64,000 nt of DNA from Neisseriaceae bacterium (GTDB lineage Bacteria > Pseudomonadota > Gammaproteobacteria > Burkholderiales > Neisseriaceae). Every line of letters starts with the position of its first letter. Position 1 is the first letter of the stretch. Below are positions 1 to 8,310 of the stretch, one piece after another. The DNA lies in NCBI GenBank assembly GCA_017991555.1, contig JAGOQM010000011.1, positions 1-64,000 of the forward strand, given 5' to 3'. The notes beneath the pieces are model-generated. The model saw nothing but the letters and a program-made list of their open reading frames with translations. It ran no database searches and was not told the DNA's origin. Made by a program: the position numbers and the translations under genes.

Positions 1-111
1 TAACAATGAACGCCCTCATACAAGGCTGCAGTACAAAACACCAAATGAAGTTCACCAAAATCCATCAATAATGACATGAATTTAAGTGTCAACTTATTTC
101 AGGACTAGACA

Positions 112-532
112 GGCCACGCAAAAGAAAGTCTGTCGCCCTACAGGGCGAAACCCAACGACTGATCAATAGCGATGCTGCCGAAGCATGAATGATTTTGAAA
201 GGCTGACTTTGGGTAAATAGGACTTGAATTTGAGCGTTTGTTTCGCCCTATGGGCGCCATCATTTCTTTTTGATGTCAAAAAGAAACGAAGCAAAGAAAA
301 ACCACCCCACTTTATCCGCCCGCTATGCGGGTGCCCTCGTTGGCCCGCACGTGACCGGCGGCAAAAACTCATATTTGCGCTTTTGGCCAAATACTTAAAC
401 AACTTTGCCTTAAAGCCCCGGCCCCGCACGAACCGCCTCGGCGGCTAAAAGGGGACGGTACTTCACCTAAAGGAGACGTAGTGAGTTGATACTCATAAAA
501 ACAGGTGCAAAGTTTTCTACACACAAAACCAT
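112..532 (+). repeat. dispersed ~420-bp repeat, copy 1
   Basis: This block is nearly identical to 60678-61099 in the same orientation, apart from scattered substitutions and a divergent patch around 205-245. It is built from small hairpins: CGCCCTACAGGGCG, CGCCCTATGGGCG, a perfect 24-bp palindrome TTTCTTTTTGA-TG-TCAAAAAGAAA, and CCCGC-TAT-GCGGG. Copy 1 begins abruptly at GGCCACG, so it lacks the left arm of the hairpin that copy 2 has at 60668-60695. It is probably a non-coding intergenic repeat, with no transposase visible. Confidence 0.85.
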
Positions 533-722
533 CATTTCATGACCTTAGCCAATCAACATACTTTTTAGCCCACCTGTCACAAGGTGGATAAAGCCAAGCC
601 TCTCGACCAGCCTTACTCATCACATCGCTTCAAAACAAAGGCAACCGTGAGCCGTGGCCCAATCCTACGGCCGAGGCCGAACGTGTGCTTCTTGGCGACA
701 CCCCACCACATCCCATCATAAA

Positions 723-755
723 AAAACGGTGCTGAACTGAGTTCAACACCGTTTT
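723..755 (-). terminator. terminator of dadA-ridA operon
   Basis: A hairpin with arms AAAACGGTGCTGAAC and GTTCAACACCGTTTT (one mismatch) and a 3-nt loop lies 20 bp past the ridA stop. The A run at 719-726 gives a U tract on the minus strand. Confidence 0.8.
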
Positions 756-774
756 AAACCTTAATTTAATAGGC

Positions 775-1128
775 TTATTTTTGTACTGCCGTCACCATGA
801 TTTCCACCAACACGTCTGGGCGGGCCATTTCGGCCTGTACTGCCGCACGCGCTGGGCTGTGGCCTAAAGGCATCCAGGCTTCCCAGACGGCGTTAAAGGC
901 GGCAAAATCGCGGGCCATGTCTTTAATCCAAATTTGGGCCGACAGGATGCGGGTTTTGTCGCTGTTGGCTTCGGCCAGCAGCGCATCAATTTTGGCCAAT
1001 ACATCTTCGGTTTGGGCCGTGACGTCAACGCTTAAATCGGTGGGCACTTGGCCTGATAGGTACACTAAACCACCGTATTCTACGCTGGCGGCCAAACGGG
1101 CTTGGGGGTTATTGCGCTTAATTGTCAT
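775..1128 (-). CDS. RidA family enamine/imine deaminase
   Basis: A 117-residue protein of the RidA/YjgF/YER057c family, whose members hydrolyse reactive enamine/imine intermediates such as 2-aminoacrylate. The family core is visible: GGLVYLSGQVP near residues 19-29 and the C-terminal PARAAVQAEMARPDVLVEI, which contains the conserved Arg and Glu. A Shine-Dalgarno AGGA lies 6-9 bases before the ATG, next to the stop of the upstream dadA-like gene; the two genes are 4 bp apart and surely co-transcribed. Flavin oxidation of amino acids yields imino acids, so this protein probably speeds their hydrolysis for its neighbour. The exact substrate is not determined by sequence. Confidence 0.88.
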   Translation of the reverse strand: MTIKRNNPQARLAASVEYGGLVYLSGQVPTDLSVDVTAQTEDVLAKIDALLAEANSDKTRILSAQIWIKDMARDFAAFNAVWEAWMPLGHSPARAAVQAEMARPDVLVEIMVTAVQK

Positions 1129-1132
1129 TGTT

Positions 1133-2374
1133 TTATCCTGTTAATCCTGTGAGTGAAATAGGCGCAGCAGCGCCGGTAACCAAGTGCGTTAAAACGGCGG
1201 CACTGCCAGCGGCAAGGGTGAAACCCAAGCTGCCATGACCGATATTTAACCATAAGTTGGTGTATTTTGTCCGACCTAATATCGGCGGTCCTTTCGGGGT
1301 TGAAGGCCGTAAGCCGCTCCAAGCCGTCGCGTCATCCAAAGTGCCCAATTTAGGAAAGCTGGCGCGCACGGTGCGTTTCAAAGCGGCCACGCGGTTGGCC
1401 CTTAGGCCTTGATCTTCATAGCCGATGTCCACCATCGCGGCAACGCGTAGCTCGTCGCCCAGCTTGGCGTACACCGTTTTGTGGCCATAATCAGTCACGC
1501 TGATGCTGGGCACCACGTTTGCCTCTTCAGGAAACGGCAGCGTGAGGCTGTAGCCTTTCAGCGGATACACCGGCACGCGAATGCCTAGTTTGGCCAACAG
1601 CGGCACGCTGCCGTTGCCGGCTGCCACGATGAAGTCGTCGGCCAATACTCGCCCCTGCGGCGTTTCTAGGCCCATCACGCGCGCGCCGTCGGTGACAAAG
1701 TCGGTCACCTGCCGTTCGGTCAGCAAAGTAAACTGCGGCTGCTGTTTGAGATAGGCCAATAACTGCACGCAAAAAGCATGACAGTCGGCGGTTTCATCAT
1801 CGGGCGCATAAATGGCGCCACGTAGCTGGTCTTGAATGTGAATAAGCGATGGTTCTAAGTCGCACAGTTCACGATTGTTTAATACTTGTTGAAATTCTGG
1901 ATCCACGCCTAGGCTGGCTTTTTCAAAACTGGCCTGATCGCGGTGGATGATCATTTTGCCAGAACGACGCCAGTGAAAATCACCAATGTCGCCTTCGGTG
2001 CGCCAGGCGCTGAGCATGCTTTGACTCAAAAGCGATAACCTAAGGATATGGGCCCCATTCACCTGATTGGTGCGCTGGGTACAGGCCGCCGTAAACTGTA
2101 TCAGCCACGACCACTGGCGCAGCGAAGGGCGCAGCTTAAAGTTCAGCGGTGAATCTTCTTTGCCCATCCAGCGTAAGCCCTGTAAGGGCACGCCGGCATC
2201 GGCCAAGGGCGACACATAGCGATAACTTAACTGCCCGCCATTGGCGAAGCTGGCGCCCATCCCTACTTCCGAATCAGACTCAACCAAGGTCACACTTAAC
2301 CCTGCCTTAATCAAGGCGTAGGCATTGCTCAAACCAATCACGCCACCGCCGATGACCACCACCTGCTTGCTCAT
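1133..2374 (-). CDS. DadA-like FAD D-amino acid dehydrogenase
   Basis: A 413-residue DAO-fold flavoprotein, close to DadA in length (about 430). Residues 5-16 hold the FAD-binding VVIGGGVIGLSN, followed by the ribose-binding acidic end VTLVESD and the DadA-like GASFANGGQLSYRYVSP. The C-terminal WSGLRPSTPKGPPILGRT and NIGHGSLGFTLAAGSA are typical FAD-contact segments. It should oxidise D-amino acids to 2-oxo acids and ammonia through an imine, passing electrons to the respiratory chain. It forms an operon with the RidA protein and lies just downstream of a LysR regulator. Substrate range is unknown; an L-amino acid or cyclic amine is possible. Confidence 0.85.
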   Translation of the reverse strand: MSKQVVVIGGGVIGLSNAYALIKAGLSVTLVESDSEVGMGASFANGGQLSYRYVSPLADAGVPLQGLRWMGKEDSPLNFKLRPSLRQWSWLIQFTAACTQRTNQVNGAHILRLSLLSQSMLSAWRTEGDIGDFHWRRSGKMIIHRDQASFEKASLGVDPEFQQVLNNRELCDLEPSLIHIQDQLRGAIYAPDDETADCHAFCVQLLAYLKQQPQFTLLTERQVTDFVTDGARVMGLETPQGRVLADDFIVAAGNGSVPLLAKLGIRVPVYPLKGYSLTLPFPEEANVVPSISVTDYGHKTVYAKLGDELRVAAMVDIGYEDQGLRANRVAALKRTVRASFPKLGTLDDATAWSGLRPSTPKGPPILGRTKYTNLWLNIGHGSLGFTLAAGSAAVLTHLVTGAAAPISLTGLTG

Positions 2375-2433
2375 GTTGCCAACCGTTCGTCGTTTACTGT
2401 TATAGAGCCCTTATTTAAACGGATTGCATGGAC

Positions 2434-3339
2434 TTAAACAATTGAGTTTTTAACCACACCATATAACTTTTGGTTAACTCCTGCCATTTTATTGGCCAAA
2501 TAGTCCCCCAACACCGTGACGTAGTTCTGCGCGGCTTTAGATAAAGGACTGTCGGCCCGGTGCAGTACGCACACCTGTAGGTTTAAACGCTCGACCAAGG
2601 GGTGGATCATGCTTTCTGGCAGCGCCTGCTGCGCCGAAAAAATATCGGTGATGCTGCAACCCAAGCCCTGCTTCACGAATTCGGCCGCCATGTGATAGGT
2701 GTGCACGCTGATGGTGGCCGGTGCGAAGGTGCGGTATTCGCCAATCAGCGCCGCCAGAGAATCAGAACCAGGGTGAATCCAACGATCCTGCTCGATGTGC
2801 GCCAAAGACACGGCACCAGAAGGCGCCAGCGCATCGACGTACACCAGCGGTGCCTCGGCCACCGGCAGCACGCTGACGCCGCCTTCGATGGCCAGGTTGA
2901 AGCTGATGCCTAAATCTAGTTCGCGGTTGCGTAACAGCTGTACCAGCTCATCGGTATGATGGGTGCCGACGCTGAGGGTCATGGCGGGATTTTGCCGTAA
3001 AAAAACCGCCGTCACCGCTGGCACCAGGCTTAAGCCTAGGCTGGGCAAGCAGCCAATGGCAATTTTACCATTGGGGTTGGTCGACAGGTTCTCGGCCAGG
3101 TCTTTTAAGTCGTCTAGGCCTTCGTAAATGGCTTTGGCTTTATCAAACAAGATGTAGGCCTCTTCCGTGGGCAACAGCTTGCCCCGAATGCGCTGAAACA
3201 GCGCAAAGCCAAGGCGCTGCTCGGCATGCTTGAGCGCCTTACTGGCCGCAGGCTGGGAAATATGAAGGGTCTCGGCGGCGCGGGTGAGCGAGCCACAGGT
3301 CATGACAGCGTAAAAAATTTCTAGGTGGCGTAGGCGCAT
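2434..3339 (-). CDS. LysR-type transcriptional regulator
   Basis: A LysR regulator of 301 residues from the internal ATG at 3339 (sequence MRLRHLEIFYAVM), which matches the family start; an upstream in-frame ATG would add 18 atypical residues. The N-terminal winged helix contains GSLTRAAETLHISQPAASKALKHAEQ, followed by an effector-binding domain with PSLGLSLVPAVTAVF. Codirectional with dadA-ridA downstream. A 15-bp T-N11-A dyad occurs just before its start and again inverted inside its 3' end, about 90 bp before dadA, so it probably controls itself and the dadA operon. The inducer may be an amino acid. Confidence 0.88.
   Translation of the reverse strand: MRLRHLEIFYAVMTCGSLTRAAETLHISQPAASKALKHAEQRLGFALFQRIRGKLLPTEEAYILFDKAKAIYEGLDDLKDLAENLSTNPNGKIAIGCLPSLGLSLVPAVTAVFLRQNPAMTLSVGTHHTDELVQLLRNRELDLGISFNLAIEGGVSVLPVAEAPLVYVDALAPSGAVSLAHIEQDRWIHPGSDSLAALIGEYRTFAPATISVHTYHMAAEFVKQGLGCSITDIFSAQQALPESMIHPLVERLNLQVCVLHRADSPLSKAAQNYVTVLGDYLANKMAGVNQKLYGVVKNSIV
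2463..2477 (+). promoter_or_regulatory. LysR-type box before dadA
   Basis: ATAACTTTTGGTTAA, a TAAC-N5-GTTA dyad of T-N11-A form, lies inside the 3' end of the LysR gene, 89 bp before the dadA start. The same 15 bp occurs inverted at 3348-3362. Confidence 0.55.
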
Positions 3340-3347
3340 GGGGTTTC

Positions 3348-3362
3348 TTAACCAAAAGTTAT
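3348..3362 (-). promoter_or_regulatory. LysR-type box at lysR start
   Basis: Exact inverse copy of the 2463-2477 box, 9-23 bp before the chosen LysR start codon. The position suits autorepression. Confidence 0.55.
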
Positions 3363-3397
3363 GCCTTGAATTGTACCAGCTGGCCGCACTCACTCAA

Positions 3398-3428
3398 CAA
3401 AAAAATGCCCTCAGACGAATCTGAGGGC
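3398..3428 (-). terminator. terminator of gltS
   Basis: Perfect 9-bp stem GCCCTCAGA/TCTGAGGGC with a CGAA loop, followed on the minus strand by seven or eight U residues. It lies between gltS and the LysR gene. Confidence 0.9.
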
Positions 3429-3489
3429 CTAAACGTTCTGAAGCATGATGTCTTCAGGAAACAACTCTGATGCTTAAACCTTTCTTGGC

Positions 3490-4695
3490 TTAGGCAAAAT
3501 AGGTGCCGATCTCAATAAAGATTTTGATCAGCGTGCTGTTGGCTAGGTCGACAAAGAAGGCCCCCACCATGGGCACCACCAAAAAGGCTTTGTGCGAGGG
3601 ACCAAACGCCTTGGTAATCACCTGCATATTGGCAATCGCCGTGGGCGTCGCGCCCAGGCCGAAGCCACAGTGGCCGGCGCTCATCACCACCGCATCGTAG
3701 TCCTTGCCCATCACGCGGAAGGTCACAAAGCAGGCAAACAACACCATCACGATGGTTTGCACCACCAAAATCAACAGCACGGGAATCGCCAGTTCGGTCA
3801 GCTGGCCCAGCTTCAACGACATCAGGGCAATGGCCAAGAAAAGCGACAGACACACGTTGCCCAAGACGTCGATGGTCGGTTCGAACACCTCGCGGCGCGC
3901 CACGTGGGTCAAGACGTTACGCAAAATCACCCCAACAAACAAACACCACACAAAGGTCGGCATTTGGAAAATGGTGCCTTTGAGCAGGCCATCAATGTAG
4001 CTACCGATGGCAATGCTCACCGCCAACATGCCGATGGTTTCCACAATATTGGCGGCATTGATGCTGCGCTTTAACTGCGGCTGCTCAAAGGTTTCTTGCA
4101 CCGGTTCGGTGGCCGCATTACCGGTGGGCTTTTTCACTTTTTTCAACAGGTGGCGCGCCACGGGGCCGCCAACCAAGCCACCCAGCACCAAGCCCAATGT
4201 GGCACACGCCATGGCCAACTCTAAAGCACCGGCCACGCCGTATTGCTCGCTTAAGATTGGTGCCCATGCGGCGCCATTACCATGACCGCCAGACAGCGTG
4301 ATAGAGCCGGCAATCAGGCCAATGAAGGGGCTTTCTCCCAGGGCCACGGCCATGCTCATGCCGACTAAGTTTTGCACAAAGATCAGCGCCGCCACGGCCA
4401 CAATAAACACCACCAGTGGCTTGCCGCCTTTAATCAAACGAGAGAAGTCGGAGCTCAAACCGATGGAGGTAAAGAACGTCAACAACAACATGTCCTGTAG
4501 CGGCTTGTCGAAGTTCACACTCACGCCCCAAATTTGATACACCACCAAAAACCCAATCGCCACGATAAAACCGCCGGCCACGGCTTCTGGAATGTGATTA
4601 CGCTGTAAAAATGTGATTTTTTTAACCAGCAACGTGCCCAGCAGCAAGACCAAGCAGGCTGCCACCAACGTGAGGTTGGCATCTAATGTCATCAT
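3490..4695 (-). CDS. gltS: sodium/glutamate symporter GltS
   Basis: A 401-residue inner-membrane carrier from the ATG at 4695, exactly the usual GltS length. A strong AAAGGAAA lies 5 bases before this ATG-ATG pair; the longer open frame (to 4800) adds a basic stretch unlike the family. Many hydrophobic helices are present, including HIPEAVAGGFIVAIGF near the N terminus and the duplicated GGHGNGAAWAPI and GHCGFGLGATPTAIAN segments typical of glutamate:Na+ symporters. It is separated from the LysR gene by a terminator, and a 17-bp palindrome (4788-4804) lies about 95 bp before the start. It imports glutamate with sodium. Confidence 0.92.
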   Translation of the reverse strand: MMTLDANLTLVAACLVLLLGTLLVKKITFLQRNHIPEAVAGGFIVAIGFLVVYQIWGVSVNFDKPLQDMLLLTFFTSIGLSSDFSRLIKGGKPLVVFIVAVAALIFVQNLVGMSMAVALGESPFIGLIAGSITLSGGHGNGAAWAPILSEQYGVAGALELAMACATLGLVLGGLVGGPVARHLLKKVKKPTGNAATEPVQETFEQPQLKRSINAANIVETIGMLAVSIAIGSYIDGLLKGTIFQMPTFVWCLFVGVILRNVLTHVARREVFEPTIDVLGNVCLSLFLAIALMSLKLGQLTELAIPVLLILVVQTIVMVLFACFVTFRVMGKDYDAVVMSAGHCGFGLGATPTAIANMQVITKAFGPSHKAFLVVPMVGAFFVDLANSTLIKIFIEIGTYFA

Positions 4696-4787
4696 GACTT
4701 TTCCTTTGTAAACCTTTTGTCTGTTTTCATCTGTCGCCGTCAGCCTAAGCTTGCGGCGGCGCACATGGTACACCCTCTTCATGTAAA

Positions 4788-4804
4788 GTCGATGTGTCAT
4801 CGAC
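4788..4804. promoter_or_regulatory. palindrome before gltS
   Basis: GTCGATG-TGT-CATCGAC, a perfect 7-bp-arm inverted repeat in the leader of gltS. A TATAGT -10-like element lies on the minus strand slightly upstream near 4833-4838. It could be an operator; no regulator can be named. Confidence 0.35.
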
Positions 4805-4948
4805 GCGGACGGCTAGACCAAGGAGTAAACTATAATCAACCGCAAGACGCTGGGATAGTGAGTTTTTAGCCAGTGCCCATAACCGAAGGTTATGTCACCC
4901 CCTGCGGCAACGGCGTGAGCCACCCCGCCCGCGCCCACAACGACAAAC

Positions 4949-4980
4949 CGCCTAGGGCGCAGCAGCGCAGCCCTAGGCGG
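4949..4980 (-). terminator. hairpin after xerD
   Basis: Arms CCGCCTAGGGC and GCCCTAGGCGG form an 11-bp GC-rich stem 19 bp past the xerD stop. The U tract on the minus strand is short. The rest of 4696-4998 holds only this hairpin and the gltS leader. Confidence 0.6.
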
Positions 4981-4998
4981 TAAGAAACAACAAACCAC

Positions 4999-5946
4999 TT
5001 AAGCCCTTGGATGATGGCTTTGGTATATTTTTTGGAGTCGCTCTTTGGCCACGTGGGTATAAATCTGGGTCGAGGCAATGTCGGCATGGCCCAACAGCAT
5101 CTGCACGGTGCGTAAATCGGCCCCGTGATTGACCAGGTGGGTGGCAAAAGCGTGCCGCAACACGTGCGGGCTAAGCTGTTTAATCCCCGCCATCTCAGCG
5201 TAACGTTTCACAATCATCCACGCCAGCTGGCGGCTCATGCCATTTTTTTTCTGGCTGACAAACACAAAGTCACAGCCCTGATGGCTAAGTAAAATGCCGC
5301 GGGCGCCGCCCATATACATCGCCAAATACTCACTCGCCACTTCGCCCAGCGGCACCATGCGCTCCTTATTGCCCTTGCCCACGGTTTGCACCACCCCGAC
5401 CTCAAGGTTGATTTGGTTCAGCTGGAGCTGTACCACCTCACTCACCCGCATGCCAGTGGCGTACATCACTTCCAAAATGGCCTTATCACGCATGCCGTGC
5501 GGGCTGCCCAAATCAGGCCCGTTTAACAAGGCCTCGATTTGTCCTTCCGAAATGCTTTTTGGCAGCTTCAATCCTTGCTTGGGCGCTTTCAGCTTTTGAC
5601 AGGGGTTGTCGCTGCGCTTGCCGTGGTCGACCAAAAACACAAACAAACGCTTACAAGCCGACAGTGCGCGCGCCTGCGAGCTGGGCTTTTCGGTCACCAC
5701 ATAAATGGCCGAGCGCAGCGCGTCTACCGACACATTACGCCAGCCATAGCCTAAGTCTTGCAAGCGCTTCTCCACTTTCACCAGGTCGCGCCGATACGAA
5801 GCCAGGGTGTTTTGCGCCAGCCGCTCGCTGAGCCATAAATGGTCCAACAAGTCATCAATGCACGGCGACGGCTCGAACCGAACCTCGACGTCTTTTTCGG
5901 CCCCATTGGCCTCAGGGCTCAGCCCCTGGTCGACTGCATCGCTCAT
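4999..5946 (-). CDS. xerD: tyrosine recombinase XerD
   Basis: A 315-residue Xer recombinase that resolves chromosome dimers at dif with XerC. The N-terminal SAM-like domain (about residues 25-110) contains LWLSERLAQNTLASYRRDL. All catalytic residues are visible in the C-terminal domain: Arg in ATGMRVSE, Lys in GKGNKER, HxxR in SPHVLRHAFATH, His in LLGHADI and the nucleophile Tyr in STQIYTHV. SPHVLRHAFATHLVNHGADLRT is XerD-like. Its ATG overlaps the ogt stop as ATGA, so the genes are translationally coupled. The N terminus carries about 20 extra acidic residues. It is not a phage integrase: no att repeats or phage genes are nearby. Confidence 0.92.
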   Translation of the reverse strand: MSDAVDQGLSPEANGAEKDVEVRFEPSPCIDDLLDHLWLSERLAQNTLASYRRDLVKVEKRLQDLGYGWRNVSVDALRSAIYVVTEKPSSQARALSACKRLFVFLVDHGKRSDNPCQKLKAPKQGLKLPKSISEGQIEALLNGPDLGSPHGMRDKAILEVMYATGMRVSEVVQLQLNQINLEVGVVQTVGKGNKERMVPLGEVASEYLAMYMGGARGILLSHQGCDFVFVSQKKNGMSRQLAWMIVKRYAEMAGIKQLSPHVLRHAFATHLVNHGADLRTVQMLLGHADIASTQIYTHVAKERLQKIYQSHHPRA

Positions 5947-6431
5947 ATCACCCCCTCATGTGCCAGCAACCAGCGCTTAACGTTCAGCAACCACGCCTCC
6001 TGGCCCAGGTTAAAACCACCCAAGCCCCCATTTTTAGGCACCACCCTATGACACGGCACCCACACCGGCACAGGATTGCGACCACAGGCCTGGCCCACGG
6101 CGCGTGCGTGCGAGCCTAAGGCCACGGCCAAATCCTGATAGCTACGGGTTTCGCCAACCGGGATGGCGGCAATCTGTGCCCACACCCGCTGCTGAAAATC
6201 GGTGCCGGTCACGGCCAACGCAAAGGGAAACGGCTGTAAAGCATCGGTAAAATAGGCATCTAAAGCCTGAACGTAGGGTTGCCAAAAGGCCGACAGTGGC
6301 TCACCGCCATCTTTGACAACTAGGTCTGGTGCCACAAAATCAATGTGGCTGATCCCCTCACCACTGCGCCGCAAGCGCAAATAGCCAAACGGGGCTGGAT
6401 ATAAATAACTGGCTAACTGTGTCGAATTCAT
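5943..6431 (-). CDS. ogt: methylated-DNA-[protein]-cysteine S-methyltransferase
   Basis: A 162-residue suicide repair protein that transfers methyl groups from O6-methylguanine to its own cysteine. The VPCHRVVPKNGGLGGF active-site block carries the acceptor Cys (residue 127 from this start), and TDFQQRVWAQIAAIPVGETRSYQDLA is the DNA-binding HTH region. I prefer the second ATG (6431) because AAAGGA sits 8-9 bases before it and abuts the first ATG (6440). It overlaps xerD by 4 bp and follows an HxlR regulator gene by few bases, so all three may be one transcript. Ogt and Ada-C types are not separable here. Confidence 0.9.
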   Translation of the reverse strand: MNSTQLASYLYPAPFGYLRLRRSGEGISHIDFVAPDLVVKDGGEPLSAFWQPYVQALDAYFTDALQPFPFALAVTGTDFQQRVWAQIAAIPVGETRSYQDLAVALGSHARAVGQACGRNPVPVWVPCHRVVPKNGGLGGFNLGQEAWLLNVKRWLLAHEGVI

Positions 6432-6443
6432 CTCTTTCATCCT

Positions 6444-6890
6444 TTACGCTTTATCCATCACTTCAGTGTCACTCAGACGAACTACATCACCGTCCAACGA
6501 CAATGGCTGCATGTATGCCAAGCGTTGCTGGGACCGTTTGTCCACCAACAAAGAGTGAGCCTCTTCGGCAGCAAATAGATGCTGCTCGCCCCATTGCCGC
6601 AGGCTGACCAGAATCGGAAATAAAGCCATGCCCTTCTCTGTAAGGGCATATTCTTGATAAGCACTGCCATCTGCTGCTGGTAATAAGGCCAATATACCAA
6701 GCGTCACCAGAGTATTGAGACGATCGCTTAAGATGTTCCGCGCCACCCCGAGGTTTTTTTGAAAAACACTAAAACGGCGAACGCCATCAAAAGCCTCACG
6801 CACGATTAACAAACACCAGCGATCCCCAATGGCCTCGACGGATCGAGCCACTGGACAATGGTCTTGTGCCCAGCTTTTACGTTTTGCCAT
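6444..6890 (-). CDS. HxlR-family transcriptional regulator
   Basis: A 148-residue winged-helix protein starting at MAKRKSW, with GAGAGAAGGA just upstream; an in-frame start at 6911 is possible. The HxlR signature is clear: CPVARSVEAIGDRWCLLIVREAFDGVRRFSVFQ, then the recognition helix region GVARNILSDRLNTLVTLGIL and the wing YQEYALTEKGMAL. A cysteine at residue 12 is placed as in redox- or electrophile-sensing HxlR proteins. It diverges from an MFS transporter gene with dyads between them, so it probably represses that exporter. Confidence 0.88.
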   Translation of the reverse strand: MAKRKSWAQDHCPVARSVEAIGDRWCLLIVREAFDGVRRFSVFQKNLGVARNILSDRLNTLVTLGILALLPAADGSAYQEYALTEKGMALFPILVSLRQWGEQHLFAAEEAHSLLVDKRSQQRLAYMQPLSLDGDVVRLSDTEVMDKA

Positions 6891-6942
6891 ATCCTTCTCT
6901 CCGTGGTTCATGGTGGCTCAATTAAACCCCATCATAAATTAA

Positions 6943-6986
6943 ATGGTTGCATTTTGAAACCATATTCGCCACACTAAAACTAGTTT
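6943..6986. promoter_or_regulatory. dyads between hxlR and MFS gene
   Basis: ATGGTT-N9-AACCAT (6943-6963) and the palindrome AAACTAGTTT (6977-6986) lie in the divergent promoter region. Either could bind the HxlR protein. Confidence 0.45.
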
Positions 6987-7010
6987 CAATATAAAACCAG
7001 GTTGGTCATC

Positions 7011-8213
7011 ATGCTTAAAACCGTTCCACCGCAGTCGACAATGCCGCCACTGTTAACGCTATTATTGGCTATTATCTGTGGTTTTAGCGTGGCCAACGTC
7101 TATTACGCCCAACCCCTCCTACTGGCTTTGGGCACCGCCTTCCATCTCGACCCGGCTAATGTAGGCAGCCTCATCACCATGACACAAATAGGCAGCGTTC
7201 TAGCACTTTTGTCACTGGTGCCTCTGGGGGATGGCCGTGAACGACGTCGATTCTTAAGCCAGCTATCGTTAGCCCTAATCGTGGCCTTGATCATCTTGGC
7301 CAATGCCCGCAACGCTTACAGCCTGATGGGCGCACTACTGGCCGTAGGCCTATTTGGCACAGCGCTGACCCAAAGTACCATCGCCTACGCCGCCAGCATC
7401 GCGCCTACATCAGAGCGTGGCAAAGTGGTTGGGCTGACTCAAAGTGGCGTCGTGATCGGCCTCCTGCTGGCGCGCAGCCTGTCTGGATTCATTGCCGAGC
7501 ACTGGGGCTGGCGCGCCGTGTACTATAGTTCCGCAGGCATTAACGCCGGCTTATTACTGCTGATCTGGCGCTGTCTGCCTCAGCAGCCGTCGAATAGCAG
7601 CGAGTCTTACCCACAACTGCTGGCTTCCATGTGGTCATTATTACGCCACGATCACACTTTGCGCATTCGGGGCACCCTAGCCTTCTTACTGTTCGCCGCC
7701 TTCAACGTTTTTTGGGGCGCATTGGCATTGCCTTTAAGTGCCGCCCCTTTTCACTATTCGCTCACCGCCATTGGCGCTTTTGGCCTAGTCGGCCTCATTG
7801 GGGCTCTGGCCGCTTCCAGAGCAGGGGCACTAGTCGACAAACACCACGGCCAGCGCGTCAGCGGCATTACTCTGGTCATCCTATTCATGGCTTGGTGGCC
7901 CTTAGCCGTCCTCAACGGTCAGTTACTCACCTTAATGGTCGGCATTGTTTTACTTGACCTCGCAGTACAAGCCTTACATGTCGTCAACCAAAGCCTCATT
8001 TTTAACCGTCAAACGCACAGCCAACACAGCCGCTTGGTGAGCTGTTACATGCTATTTTACGCCACCGGCAGTGCCTTGGGCGCCTACGCCACCACCCATG
8101 TTTATGCGGGATTCGGTTGGGTAGGCGTGTGCCTTTTGGGCGCTGGCTTTAGCCTAACAGCACTGCTGTTTTGGGTGCTGACGCTCAACACCGCTCAGGC
8201 CAGCACACCCTAA
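7011..8213 (+). CDS. MFS transporter (DHA1-type exporter)
   Basis: A 400-residue, 12-helix major facilitator protein. The first helix region contains SVANVYYAQPLLLALG and the loop 2-3 region PLGDGRERRRFL is the MFS signature of drug-type exporters; EHWGWRAVYYSSAGINAGLLLL follows the central loop. The ATG at 7011 is preferred over an upstream in-frame TTG at 7002, with CCAGG about 10 bases before it. It is transcribed divergently from the HxlR regulator, which likely governs it. The exported compound cannot be read from sequence. Confidence 0.85.
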   Translation: MLKTVPPQSTMPPLLTLLLAIICGFSVANVYYAQPLLLALGTAFHLDPANVGSLITMTQIGSVLALLSLVPLGDGRERRRFLSQLSLALIVALIILANARNAYSLMGALLAVGLFGTALTQSTIAYAASIAPTSERGKVVGLTQSGVVIGLLLARSLSGFIAEHWGWRAVYYSSAGINAGLLLLIWRCLPQQPSNSSESYPQLLASMWSLLRHDHTLRIRGTLAFLLFAAFNVFWGALALPLSAAPFHYSLTAIGAFGLVGLIGALAASRAGALVDKHHGQRVSGITLVILFMAWWPLAVLNGQLLTLMVGIVLLDLAVQALHVVNQSLIFNRQTHSQHSRLVSCYMLFYATGSALGAYATTHVYAGFGWVGVCLLGAGFSLTALLFWVLTLNTAQASTP

Positions 8214-8259
8214 CCGCTGCCGCCAGTAAAATCAAAGTCCTAACATCAACGAGGCCATA

Positions 8260-8284
8260 AAAAAACGCCACCCGAAGGCGGCGT
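8260..8284 (-). terminator. terminator of mmsA
   Basis: On the minus strand ACGCCGCC-TTCG-GGTGGCGT, a stable UUCG tetraloop hairpin, is followed by seven U residues, 26 bp after the mmsA stop. Confidence 0.9.
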
Positions 8285-8310
8285 ATGAAAGGGTGAACAT
8301 CACGGAACAC

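Larger units (their letters stand above)
1..774. other. gene-free stretch with repeat
   Basis: No convincing gene is seen. Positions 112-532 hold copy 1 of a dispersed repeat, and 723-755 hold the terminator of the ridA operon. The stretch 533-720 shows nothing I can name. Short open frames inside the repeat occur on both strands and look like by-products of its hairpins. Confidence 0.7.

Noticed and set aside
163..448. Open frames on both strands inside repeat copy 1
   Set aside because: The related peptide from copy 2 (60796-60996) follows the repeat, with mutations not biased to third codon positions; no start or ribosome site is convincing.
4999..5946. Phage integrase
   Set aside because: Catalytic and XerD-like motifs plus operon with ogt fit the housekeeping recombinase; no phage genes or att repeats are nearby.
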